Shown piece after piece: positions 1 to 5,412 of a stretch of DNA of 9,365 bases (the stretch's first letter is position 1; every line of letters begins with the position of its first letter). A program made the position numbers and the translations under genes. Under the pieces are notes generated by a model. It ran no database searches and was not told where the DNA came from. It saw only the letters and a program-made list of their open reading frames with translations. The DNA comes from Colimorpha_A sp045591885 (GTDB lineage Bacteria > Bacillota > Clostridia > Oscillospirales > CAG-272). The stretch spans positions 1-9,365 of the forward strand of contig JAZNTT010000092.1 of NCBI GenBank assembly GCA_045591885.1, given 5' to 3'.

Positions 1-1
1 G

Positions 2-562
2 CTTCCCGACCTTAATATTGCCCTTATACACGGCAGGATGAAGAGTGCAGAAAAGGACGCGGTGATGAAGGATTTTGCCGCAGGCAAGACCGACGTTCTC
101 GTCTCAACAACCGTAATTGAGGTCGGCGTAAACGTGCCGAATGCGTCTCTTATGATAGTTGAAAACGCAGATAGGTTTGGTCTGTCCCAGCTTCATCAGC
201 TTCGCGGACGCGTCGGACGCGGAAACAAAAAGGCATACTGCGTTCTCGTTTCGGATAACGCAGGCGAGAACGCGAAAAAGCGTCTTGACGTCATGAGAAC
301 GACCTACGACGGCTATAAGATCGCCGAGTACGATCTCAAGTTCCGAGGCCCCGGCGACTACTTCCCGAGGGGGAACGGAAACGCGCGTCAAAGCGGAAGC
401 TTCGGCACGATGGTAAACGCCGATATGCTGACCTTAAAGGAAGCGATGACAACAGCGGAAGCGGTGCTTGCCGCCGACCCTAACCTTGAAAACGAAGAAA
501 ATCTTTACGCGGCTTTTCTTACCCGACAGCTTATGTCGGCAGACGAAAAGGCGATGCAATAG
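2..562 (+). CDS. recG: ATP-dependent DNA helicase RecG, C-terminal part (5' end outside window)
   Basis: This is the last 186 residues of a RecG-type superfamily 2 helicase, which remodels stalled replication forks and Holliday junctions. The frame is open from base 2, so the true start lies outside the window. Helicase motif V (STTVIEVGVNVPNA, about nt 104-145) and motif VI (QLHQLRGRVGRG, about nt 188-223) are intact. They are followed by the RecG C-terminal region, with the DGYKIAEYDLKFRGPGD stretch that precedes the family's conserved RQ(S/H/T)G wedge-to-motor contact. Here the segment between GPGD and RQSG reads YFPRGNGNA, somewhat longer than the short GTR-type linker I remember from Proteobacteria. 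The frame closes with TAG at 560-562 after the expected helical tail. The gene is followed by a hairpin-rich repeat and then luxS on the same strand. Mfd shares motifs V/VI, but the DLKFRGPGD...RQSG tail ending the protein fits RecG better. Confidence 0.93.
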   Translation, partial: LPDLNIALIHGRMKSAEKDAVMKDFAAGKTDVLVSTTVIEVGVNVPNASLMIVENADRFGLSQLHQLRGRVGRGNKKAYCVLVSDNAGENAKKRLDVMRTTYDGYKIAEYDLKFRGPGDYFPRGNGNARQSGSFGTMVNADMLTLKEAMTTAEAVLAADPNLENEENLYAAFLTRQLMSADEKAMQ

Positions 563-568
563 ACTATA

Positions 569-622
569 CCTTCTCCAGTGGGAGAATGGTGCAAGTGGCA
601 AGCCACGGTCGGATGAGGTGTC
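569..622. repeat. Dispersed palindromic intergenic repeat (two-hairpin element)
   Basis: Just after the recG stop there are two adjacent hairpins. The first is TTCTCC/GGAGAA with loop AGTG (571-586). The second is GTGGC/GCCAC with loop AA (595-606). They are followed by GGTCGGATGAGGTG. The order CCTTCTCC...GGGAGAA...hairpin...GGATGAGGTG matches, from memory, a small non-coding repeat found in many copies in Clostridia/Oscillospirales genomes. The first hairpin could also end recG transcripts, but no U-tract follows it. Copy number cannot be judged from this window because only one copy is present. Confidence 0.6.
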
Positions 623-681
623 TGCTTCAAGTTCTTCGCTTTTAACCAAAATCACTAACACGCACACAATACAACACACAT

Positions 682-686
682 AGGAG
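682..686 (+). promoter_or_regulatory. Ribosome binding site of luxS
   Basis: AGGAG lies 5 nt before the luxS ATG at 692. It sits at the end of a C/A-rich, almost G-free stretch (about 643-681) expected to be unstructured in RNA. No convincing -35/-10 pair was found between 563 and 682. Confidence 0.75.
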
Positions 687-691
687 TCACT

Positions 692-1144
692 ATGAACAAA
701 ATTACAAGCTTTACCGTCGACCACGACAAGATAACCCCGGGAATCTACATTTCCAGAATCGACGGCGATATAACGACCTTTGACCTGCGCACAAGAACAC
801 CTAACGCAGGCGACTACATGGACGACCTCACCATGCACTCGGTTGAGCACATGATGGCTACGTTTTTGCGCAATTCCGATATAAAGGACAGCGTTATCTA
901 CTTCGGACCTATGGGCTGTCAGACGGGCTTTTACCTGCTTACGCGCGATATCTTACCCGAAAAGGTGCTTGAAATAGTCAAAAAGTGCCTTAAAATGACA
1001 GTCGAGCACGACGGCGAGATGTTTGGCGCTAAGCGCAAGGAATGCGGCAATTACAAAAATCTGTCGCTCGACGCGGCAAAAGCGGAGTGCGCGCGGTATC
1101 TGACTGCACTTGAAAGCAAGGAGAACGATTTTAAGTATGAATAA
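692..1144 (+). CDS. luxS: S-ribosylhomocysteine lyase LuxS
   Basis: LuxS cleaves S-ribosylhomocysteine to homocysteine and 4,5-dihydroxy-2,3-pentanedione, the precursor of autoinducer-2, in the cytosol as a metal-dependent homodimer. At 150 residues it has the usual family length. The metal site is complete: the HxxEH motif gives His49, Glu52 and His53, and the third ligand is Cys118 in KECGNY. The catalytic Cys76 sits in GPMGCQTGFY, where many homologues have GCRTGFY, so Gln replaces Arg at the position after Cys. The N-terminal FTVDHDKITPGIYIS segment is also typical. The ATG at 692 has an AGGAG site 5 nt upstream. The stop overlaps the start of mtnN by 8 nt, so the two are surely cotranscribed and probably translationally coupled. 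Without a receptor in the window, its role may be purely methyl-cycle recycling rather than signalling. Confidence 0.97.
   Translation: MNKITSFTVDHDKITPGIYISRIDGDITTFDLRTRTPNAGDYMDDLTMHSVEHMMATFLRNSDIKDSVIYFGPMGCQTGFYLLTRDILPEKVLEIVKKCLKMTVEHDGEMFGAKRKECGNYKNLSLDAAKAECARYLTALESKENDFKYE
1118..1123 (+). promoter_or_regulatory. Ribosome binding site deciding the mtnN start
   Basis: AAGGAG lies inside the 3' end of luxS, 13 nt before ATG 1137 and 25 nt before ATG 1149. The upstream TTG at 1110 precedes the site and cannot use it. The spacing to 1137 is slightly long, but that is the only start served by this site. Confidence 0.6.
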
Positions 1145-1829
1145 TAACATGATCGGCATAATCTGCGCGATGAACAAGGAAGCGTGCGGAATTATCGAAA
1201 GAATGACCGAGGTTACCTCAGAAGAGATAAGCGGAGTTACCTTTAACAAAGGTAAAATTAACGGTAAGGACTGCGTCATTGCGGTCTGCGGAATCGGAAA
1301 GGTGTTTGCCGCACTTTGCGCTCAGACTATGATACTCACCTATTCCCCGTCGCTCATTATAAACAGCGGCGTTGCGGGCGGACTTCATCCGTCACTTAAG
1401 GTCTGCGATATAACCGTCGCGACCTCGCTCGTTCAGCACGATATGGACACTTCGGCAATAGGTGACCCCAAGGGGCTTATTTCGGGCATAAACATAATCA
1501 ATATCCCGACAGATGAAGAAGCAACGGCGCGTCTGACGACCGCCGCAGAAAGCTGTGGAATCAACGTAATAAACGGCGTTATCGCAACGGGTGACAAGTT
1601 CATCGCATCTGACGATGACAAAAAATCTATCGTCGATAATTTTTCCGCCATCGCCTGCGAAATGGAGGGCGGAGCTATCGCTCAGGTCTGCTACGTCAAT
1701 AAAACCCCTGTCTGCGTTATGCGCGCGATCTCCGACGGCGGCGACGACAGCGCAACCCTCGATTACCCGACCTTTGCAAGGCTCGCATCCGAGCAATCGG
1801 TTAAGGTAATAATGAAATTCTTTGAATAA
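1137..1829 (+). CDS. mtnN: 5'-methylthioadenosine/S-adenosylhomocysteine nucleosidase
   Basis: This enzyme hydrolyses S-adenosylhomocysteine to adenine plus S-ribosylhomocysteine, the LuxS substrate, and 5'-methylthioadenosine to adenine plus methylthioribose. It is a cytosolic dimer. The protein is 230 residues from ATG 1137 (E. coli enzyme 232). It opens with IGIICAMNKEA, where the Glu corresponds to the catalytic Glu12 of E. coli. The purine/ribose region INSGVAGGL, the ATGDKFI segment, the ribose-binding CEMEGGAIAQV and the catalytic Asp in RAISDGGDD are all present. I chose ATG 1137 over an upstream TTG at 1110 because the extra residues have no family match and the AAGGAG site follows that TTG. 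ATG 1149 aligns best with the E. coli N-terminus but lacks a spaced ribosome site. The gene overlaps luxS by 8 nt, an arrangement known for luxS-pfs operons. Confidence 0.95.
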   Translation: MNNNMIGIICAMNKEACGIIERMTEVTSEEISGVTFNKGKINGKDCVIAVCGIGKVFAALCAQTMILTYSPSLIINSGVAGGLHPSLKVCDITVATSLVQHDMDTSAIGDPKGLISGINIINIPTDEEATARLTTAAESCGINVINGVIATGDKFIASDDDKKSIVDNFSAIACEMEGGAIAQVCYVNKTPVCVMRAISDGGDDSATLDYPTFARLASEQSVKVIMKFFE

Positions 1830-1883
1830 TCAAAGCTAAAAAAAGCACCCCCGTTTTCGGGCATAGCCATAACACTACCGGAC

Positions 1884-1902
1884 GCGCACAAGTGCGCTTT
1901 TT
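1884..1902 (+). terminator. Rho-independent terminator of luxS-mtnN
   Basis: GCGCAC AA GTGCGC (1884-1897) forms a perfect 6-bp hairpin followed at once by five T (1898-1902), 55 nt after the mtnN stop. An upstream A-run plus GCAC (1838-1848) could extend pairing with the GTGC...TTTTT side. A small CCCG/TTTT/CGGG hairpin (1850-1861) lies between. Confidence 0.8.
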
Positions 1903-1938
1903 CCTTTCAATTATCATATAAATCCCAAGACGCTCATT

Positions 1939-1977
1939 TTAGGCGGGATGCTCACCAATTAATTGAGACTTTTTCAT
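1939..1977 (-). pseudogene. Short 12-codon frame, possible 5' remnant of a lost gene
   Basis: On the minus strand an ATG (1977-1975) sits 8 nt after a GGAGG site (1990-1986) and encodes MKKSQLIGEHPA before a TAA at 1941-1939. The signals in front of it (extended -10 TGTTATAAT, ribosome site, inverted repeat) are those of a real gene start, but the frame is too short for a known protein. I do not recognise the peptide. It could be the surviving 5' end of a transposase-like gene, a leader peptide, or chance. It ends before the luxS-mtnN terminator, and no longer minus-strand continuation was found. Confidence 0.3.
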
Positions 1978-1981
1978 GATT

Positions 1982-2049
1982 GAATCCTCCAAATATGTTT
2001 TTTGTTTTGACCGGAAGGTCTTTGCAATTATAACATATTTGGAGGATTC
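1982..2049. repeat. 18-bp perfect inverted repeat with 32-base loop
   Basis: GAATCCTCCAAATATGTT (1982-1999) is exactly complementary to AACATATTTGGAGGATTC (2032-2049). The loop contains a second small hairpin, GACC GGAA GGTC (2009-2020). On the plus strand the right arm is followed by TTTTTC, so the structure could act as a plus-strand terminator. On the minus strand one arm contains the GGAGG ribosome site of the 12-codon frame and the other is its exact antisense. Confidence 0.85.
2027..2035 (-). promoter_or_regulatory. Extended -10 promoter inside the inverted repeat
   Basis: The minus strand reads TGTTATAAT, which is TG-N-TATAAT, an extended -10 box. No good -35 lies 16-18 bp upstream; the nearest TTGACC is 26 bp away. 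The start of transcription expected about 7 nt downstream (near 2020) would fall inside the loop, after the first arm of the inverted repeat. Confidence 0.45.
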
Positions 2050-2069
2050 TTTTTCATCGGTCAACCTAT

Positions 2070-2102
2070 ACCGAACCACGCGGATATCGCTTGGTTTTCG
2101 GT
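2070..2102. repeat. Imperfect inverted repeat
   Basis: ACCGAA-CCA-C-GCG (2070-2082) pairs with CGC-T-TGG-TT-TTCGGT (2088-2102) around GATAT, with small bulges. It lies directly beyond the operon terminator. Its function is unknown; it could be a terminal repeat of a decayed insertion. Confidence 0.5.
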
Positions 2103-2105
2103 TAC

Positions 2106-2135
2106 AAAAAAGAACCCACGGTTAACCGTGGGTTC
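2106..2135 (-). terminator. Rho-independent terminator of the oxidoreductase operon
   Basis: Positions 2112-2135 are a perfect 24-base palindrome centred on GGTTAACC. On the minus strand it is followed by six T (2111-2106). It begins 5 nt after the stop of the last gene, so it ends the three-gene operon. Confidence 0.9.
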
Positions 2136-2140
2136 CCATA

Positions 2141-3196
2141 TTAAAGATCAACTTTTATGACCTGATTTTTTTCTGCACTTTCAAAGGTATATTCCATAAC
2201 CTTCATTACGCGGCGCATCTGATCGTGAGTAACGATCTGAGTTTCCTTGCCATCGATAGCTTTGCAGAAATTGCGGTAGAAATCGTGAACGTCGGACGGC
2301 GGCATCGGCACTTCAAACGTGTCAACGGTGTCCTCATCACGGGGCGCCATAGTCTTTGTGAGACCCGACTCTGCCTTGATGGGCGTAGCGTCCTTTTCCT
2401 CGCCGACGCGCTTAACAACAACCTTCATCGGCTCGTTCCAGTTTACGATTATCGCAGTACCCTTATCGCCTCTTGCATAGAAGCGGGGCATATTTATGTA
2501 GTTGCTCGTACCGACCTCAATAGTATAATCGACGCCGTTTTCAAAGCCGAGAACGATATGACATCCGTCATCGACCTCGGTATTTGTAACGTGGTCAAGA
2601 CGCGCGTAGATGCTCTTAATCTTAACGTCCTCAAGGATCATTATCGCTTGGTCTATAAGATGCACACCCCAGTCGAGGACCATTCCGCCGCCCTCGCTCT
2701 TGACCTTTCGCCAGTCACCGGGAATACCGCGAGAGCCGTGGATACGGCTTTCTATATTGAGCATCTTACCGATAGTACCCTTTTTGTAGAGATCGGCAAT
2801 ACGCATTTTATCGGTGTCCCAACGGCGGTTTTGGTGAACCGTAAAAAGCTTGCCAACCTTGTTCGCAACGGCAATTACCGCCTCAAGCTCCTCGGAATTC
2901 ATACAAACAGGCTTCTCGGAAATTACGTTCTTGCCTGCATTAAGCGCGGCGATTGCGATCTCCTTGTGGTGATCGTTAGGGGTAGCGATCGTTATGATGT
3001 CAACCTCGGGATCATTAAGCACCTCGTCAAGCGTGTTATAAGCGCGGATTCCGTTCTCGATAGCAAGCGCGCGGCGCTCTTCCTTGATGTCATAAATGCC
3101 CGCAAGCTCGACAACATCGCTCTTCTGTGCAAATCCAACGTGCCATCCGCCCATTCCGCCGTAACCGACGACTACTAATTTCTTTTTATCTGCCAT
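2141..3196 (-). CDS. Gfo/Idh/MocA family oxidoreductase (operon gene 3)
   Basis: This is a 351-residue NAD(P)-dependent dehydrogenase of the Gfo/Idh/MocA family, which oxidises or reduces hydroxyl/keto groups on sugars, inositols and related polyols. The N-terminal Rossmann fold starts with VVVGYGGMGGWH (residues 8-19). ATPNDHH (71-77) and the family hallmark EKP (94-96) are present. The C-terminal substrate domain shows GGGMVLDWGVHLIDQA (169-184), with Asp175 and His179 in the usual catalytic positions and no preceding Lys other than that of EKP. ATG 3196 is preceded by GAGGAAA on the minus strand, about 5-8 nt away. It lies 25 nt downstream of the epimerase gene and is the last gene before the terminator. 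It is not closely similar in sequence to the other oxidoreductase of the operon, so the two probably act on different steps or positions. The substrate cannot be named from sequence. Confidence 0.88.
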   Translation of the reverse strand: MADKKKLVVVGYGGMGGWHVGFAQKSDVVELAGIYDIKEERRALAIENGIRAYNTLDEVLNDPEVDIITIATPNDHHKEIAIAALNAGKNVISEKPVCMNSEELEAVIAVANKVGKLFTVHQNRRWDTDKMRIADLYKKGTIGKMLNIESRIHGSRGIPGDWRKVKSEGGGMVLDWGVHLIDQAIMILEDVKIKSIYARLDHVTNTEVDDGCHIVLGFENGVDYTIEVGTSNYINMPRFYARGDKGTAIIVNWNEPMKVVVKRVGEEKDATPIKAESGLTKTMAPRDEDTVDTFEVPMPPSDVHDFYRNFCKAIDGKETQIVTHDQMRRVMKVMEYTFESAEKNQVIKVDL

Positions 3197-3221
3197 TTCT
3201 CTTTCCTCACAGAAAATATTA

Positions 3222-4190
3222 TTATGCCCAGCTCATGGTTCCGGGCTTGGTATCGTTAATGATAAGGGGACGAAGGAAGTCAACCGCCTTCTTAAGTCCC
3301 TCGTCGATGGACATTAAGCTGTCCTCATGCTTTATCGACATAACTCTGTCGTAGCCGCTCAGCTGAAGCGCCGAGATCATATCTCTCCAGTAGCTTGCAT
3401 CGTTACCGAAGCCGACTGCACGGAAGATCCACGAGCGGTTAAGCTCGTCCCCGTAATGCTTGGTATCAAGCACGCCGTTCTTTGCGGTATTGTACCTATC
3501 TATCTTGATATCCTTTGCGTTAACGTGATAGATAGCGCCCGCAAGCTCGCGTATAGCCGCAACGGGATCTATTCCCTGCCAGATGAGATGCGACGGGTCA
3601 AAGTTCGCGCCGAGCGTATCACCGACCTCTTTTCTTATGCGCAGCATAGTCTCGGGGTTGTATACGCAGAAGCCGGGATGCATCTCGAATGCGATTCTCG
3701 TTACGCCGTGCTCACGAGCAAAAGCGGCGGTATCGTGCCAGTAAGGCAGAAGCACATCGTTCCACTGCCACTCGAGGATCTTAAGGAAATCGTCAGGCCA
3801 GGGGCAGGTCACCCAGTTTGGATACTTTGCGCCCTCGTGGTCACCGGGGCAGCCCGAGAAGGTAATTACTGTGTCGATTTCAAGCTGCTCTGCAAGCAGA
3901 ACGGCATTTTTGAAATCGGCGTCAAAGCGCTTCGCAATATCCTTGTCGGGATGAACCGGGTTTCCGTGCGCTGCGAGTGCGCAGATATTGATCGAGTGCT
4001 TATTGAAGGTCTCGCGAAACTTGTAAAACTCATTTTTATCGGTAAGAAGAACGGCAGGATCGCAGTGACTCTTTCCGGCATATCCGCCTGCACCGATCTC
4101 GACGGTATCAACGCCGATGCTGTTCATTATCGAAAGAGTTTCATCAAGAGTTTTTGTGCCGTAGAGGTTCGCAAGAACACTTAATTTCAT
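3222..4190 (-). CDS. Sugar phosphate isomerase/epimerase family TIM-barrel protein (operon gene 2)
   Basis: This 322-residue protein of the xylose isomerase-like TIM-barrel family (AP_endonuc_2) includes sugar 3-epimerases, inosose dehydratases/isomerases and enzymes that cleave glycosides through keto-sugars. Expected metal-binding positions are visible: Glu169 in AFEMHPG, Asp198 and His201 in NFDPSH, His222 in YHVNAKD and Glu289 in SIKHED. The start MKLSVLANLYG and the VEIGAGG segment (30-36) are typical of the first barrel strands. The frame begins at ATG 4190 with a GAAAGGTG site about 12 nt upstream, a rather long spacing. It is flanked by two Gfo/Idh/MocA oxidoreductases with gaps of 24-25 nt. 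This order is common in inositol- and keto-sugar-processing loci, which suggests that it acts on a keto intermediate. No secretion signal is present, so it should be cytosolic. The exact reaction is unknown. Confidence 0.85.
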   Translation of the reverse strand: MKLSVLANLYGTKTLDETLSIMNSIGVDTVEIGAGGYAGKSHCDPAVLLTDKNEFYKFRETFNKHSINICALAAHGNPVHPDKDIAKRFDADFKNAVLLAEQLEIDTVITFSGCPGDHEGAKYPNWVTCPWPDDFLKILEWQWNDVLLPYWHDTAAFAREHGVTRIAFEMHPGFCVYNPETMLRIRKEVGDTLGANFDPSHLIWQGIDPVAAIRELAGAIYHVNAKDIKIDRYNTAKNGVLDTKHYGDELNRSWIFRAVGFGNDASYWRDMISALQLSGYDRVMSIKHEDSLMSIDEGLKKAVDFLRPLIINDTKPGTMSWA

Positions 4191-4214
4191 AGTTATTTAT
4201 CGCACCTTTCGTTA

Positions 4215-5306
4215 TCAGAATCTGTAAATATCGCCGGTCTTGGACGATTCGTAGATACCCTCAAGGATTCTCGTTACGCAGTACGCCTGCTCGGGAAGCG
4301 TCGACGGTTCGGTTCCGTTCTTTATAGCATCAATAAAGAGCCGTGCCTCGCGTATAGAGGGGATAGCAGCGCCGTTTCCACCATTTAATACAACACTGCC
4401 TGTATCCATCTTCGATTCGGTAACACTCTGGCAACCGCCAACGATCGAATTAATGCGAACAAGCTTGTCGGCAACCATATCTCCGCCTGCCTTGGTTCCG
4501 CAAACAGAGGTAACCGCTTCTCTTACGTCAAGGGTATTGAGCGCCCAAGAGGAGCGAAGAACGATAGTTGCGCCGTTTTCCATTACGACAAATCCGAAAG
4601 CCGAATCCTCAACGGTAAACTTTTCGGGATCCCAGTCGCCCCATACGTTACCGGTTTTGGTATCCTTGTTAAGCTTGTGATAGGTTGTACCTACACAGTA
4701 CTTAGGCTTATAGTTATCCATTATCCAGAGGGTGAGGTCAAGCGCATGCGTTCCGATATCGATAAGCGGACCGCCGCCCTGCTCGTATTCGTTGAGGAAA
4801 ACGCCCCACGTCGGAACAGCTCTGCGACGAAGCGCGGTTGCCTCCGCATAATAGATATCTCCGAAGGTACCGTCAATTGCCTGCTTCTTCATAAACTGCG
4901 AGTCGCTTCTCTGACGGCTTTGGTAACCGACAGTAAGAACCTTACCCGTTTCCTTCGCTGCATCTACCATCTTCTTCGCCTCGGCAGAGTTTATCGCCAT
5001 AGGCTTTTCGCACATAACGTGCTTTCCCGCGTGAAGAGCATCAACGGTTATGAAGGAATGGGAACGGTTAGGCGTGCAAACGTGTACCGCTTCGATCTCA
5101 GGATCAAGAAGAAGCTCTTTATAATCGGCATAAACCTTTGCATCCGGAGTACCGTACTCCTTAGCCGCTTTCTCAGCTCTTTCGGGTACAATGTCGCAGA
5201 ACGCAACCATCTGAACGTCGTTCAGGGTTTTGAGGGATGGCATATGCTTTTTGTTAGCAATTCTTCCGCAGCCTATGATTCCCACCTTAATAATTCGTTC
5301 ACTCAT
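4215..5306 (-). CDS. Gfo/Idh/MocA family oxidoreductase (operon gene 1)
   Basis: This is a 363-residue NAD(P)-dependent oxidoreductase, the first gene of the operon. The Rossmann motif is VGIIGCGRIA (8-17), followed by VHVCTPNRSH (74-83) and CEKPMA (99-104) with the catalytic Lys101. The substrate domain carries GGGPLIDIGTHALDL (177-191), with Asp183 and His187 in the expected active-site places. I place the start at ATG 5306, because AAGGAG lies 7 nt upstream (5319-5314) and MSERIIKVGIIGCG is a normal family N-terminus. The same frame is open up to 5432, but that would run through the promoter and start with 42 residues unlike any family member. An insert with DTKTGNVWGDWDPEKF, about residues 213-228, follows the YHKLNKD segment, a feature seen in the glucose-fructose oxidoreductase-like branch. 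Expression should come from the consensus promoter at 5361-5389. The substrate is unknown. Confidence 0.9.
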   Translation of the reverse strand: MSERIIKVGIIGCGRIANKKHMPSLKTLNDVQMVAFCDIVPERAEKAAKEYGTPDAKVYADYKELLLDPEIEAVHVCTPNRSHSFITVDALHAGKHVMCEKPMAINSAEAKKMVDAAKETGKVLTVGYQSRQRSDSQFMKKQAIDGTFGDIYYAEATALRRRAVPTWGVFLNEYEQGGGPLIDIGTHALDLTLWIMDNYKPKYCVGTTYHKLNKDTKTGNVWGDWDPEKFTVEDSAFGFVVMENGATIVLRSSWALNTLDVREAVTSVCGTKAGGDMVADKLVRINSIVGGCQSVTESKMDTGSVVLNGGNGAAIPSIREARLFIDAIKNGTEPSTLPEQAYCVTRILEGIYESSKTGDIYRF

Positions 5307-5325
5307 TTCAGTTCTCCTTTTTACC

Positions 5326-5346
5326 GTGCCGCCGCATGGGCAACAC
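5326..5346 (-). promoter_or_regulatory. Leader hairpin before the oxidoreductase operon
   Basis: In the transcript GUGUUGCC (5346-5339) can pair with GGCGGCAC (5333-5326) around CAUGC, giving 8 pairs of which two are G-U. It lies between the promoter and the ribosome site (5319-5314). It could influence initiation or RNA stability, or be incidental. Confidence 0.4.
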
Positions 5347-5360
5347 GTATCTCTGTTCAA

Positions 5361-5389
5361 ATTATATAATGTACAACAAACTATGTCAA
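5361..5389 (-). promoter_or_regulatory. Consensus sigma-70/SigA promoter of the oxidoreductase operon
   Basis: On the minus strand TTGACA (5389-5384), a 17-bp spacer and TATAAT (5366-5361) give an exact match to the housekeeping consensus. Transcription should begin near 5354, leaving a leader of about 48 nt. Confidence 0.9.
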
Positions 5390-5404
5390 GGAAAAAACTT
5401 GACA
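5384..5404. promoter_or_regulatory. Inverted repeat over the -35 box, possible operator
   Basis: TGTCAAG (5384-5390) and CTTGACA (5398-5404) form a 7-bp perfect dyad around GAAAAAA. One arm is the -35 hexamer, so a dimeric repressor bound here would block the promoter. No regulator gene is present in the window. It could instead be a weak stem-loop behind the amidase gene. Confidence 0.45.
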
Positions 5405-5412
5405 TTATTGCA

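Larger units (their letters stand above)
1830..2140. other. 311-base intergenic region between convergent operons
   Basis: No full-length gene is visible here. From left to right it holds the luxS-mtnN terminator (1884-1902) and a 12-codon minus-strand reading frame (1939-1977) with an ideal ribosome site. Next come an 18-bp inverted repeat (1982-1999/2032-2049) enclosing an extended -10 box, an imperfect hairpin (2070-2102), and the terminator of the oxidoreductase operon (2106-2135). It reads as two terminators with a degraded insertion or a small regulatory unit between them. Confidence 0.6.

Noticed and set aside
468..683. A 71-codon plus-strand frame overlapping the recG end and the repeat
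   Set aside because: It runs through the recG 3' end in another frame and through the non-coding repeat; repeats of this type often give spurious frames.
1110..1136. TTG start of mtnN at 1110
   Set aside because: The added nine residues lie before the ribosome site and do not align with the family N-terminus.
2225..3178. A 317-codon plus-strand open frame antisense to the third operon gene
   Set aside because: It has no recognisable domain or ribosome site and mirrors codon bias of the clear oxidoreductase on the other strand.
3327..4184. A 285-codon plus-strand open frame antisense to the epimerase gene
   Set aside because: Its composition is that of an antisense shadow, and the minus-strand protein has clear metal-site motifs.
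4677..5369. A 230-codon plus-strand open frame antisense to the first operon gene
   Set aside because: It crosses the operon promoter and has no family motif, unlike the opposite strand.
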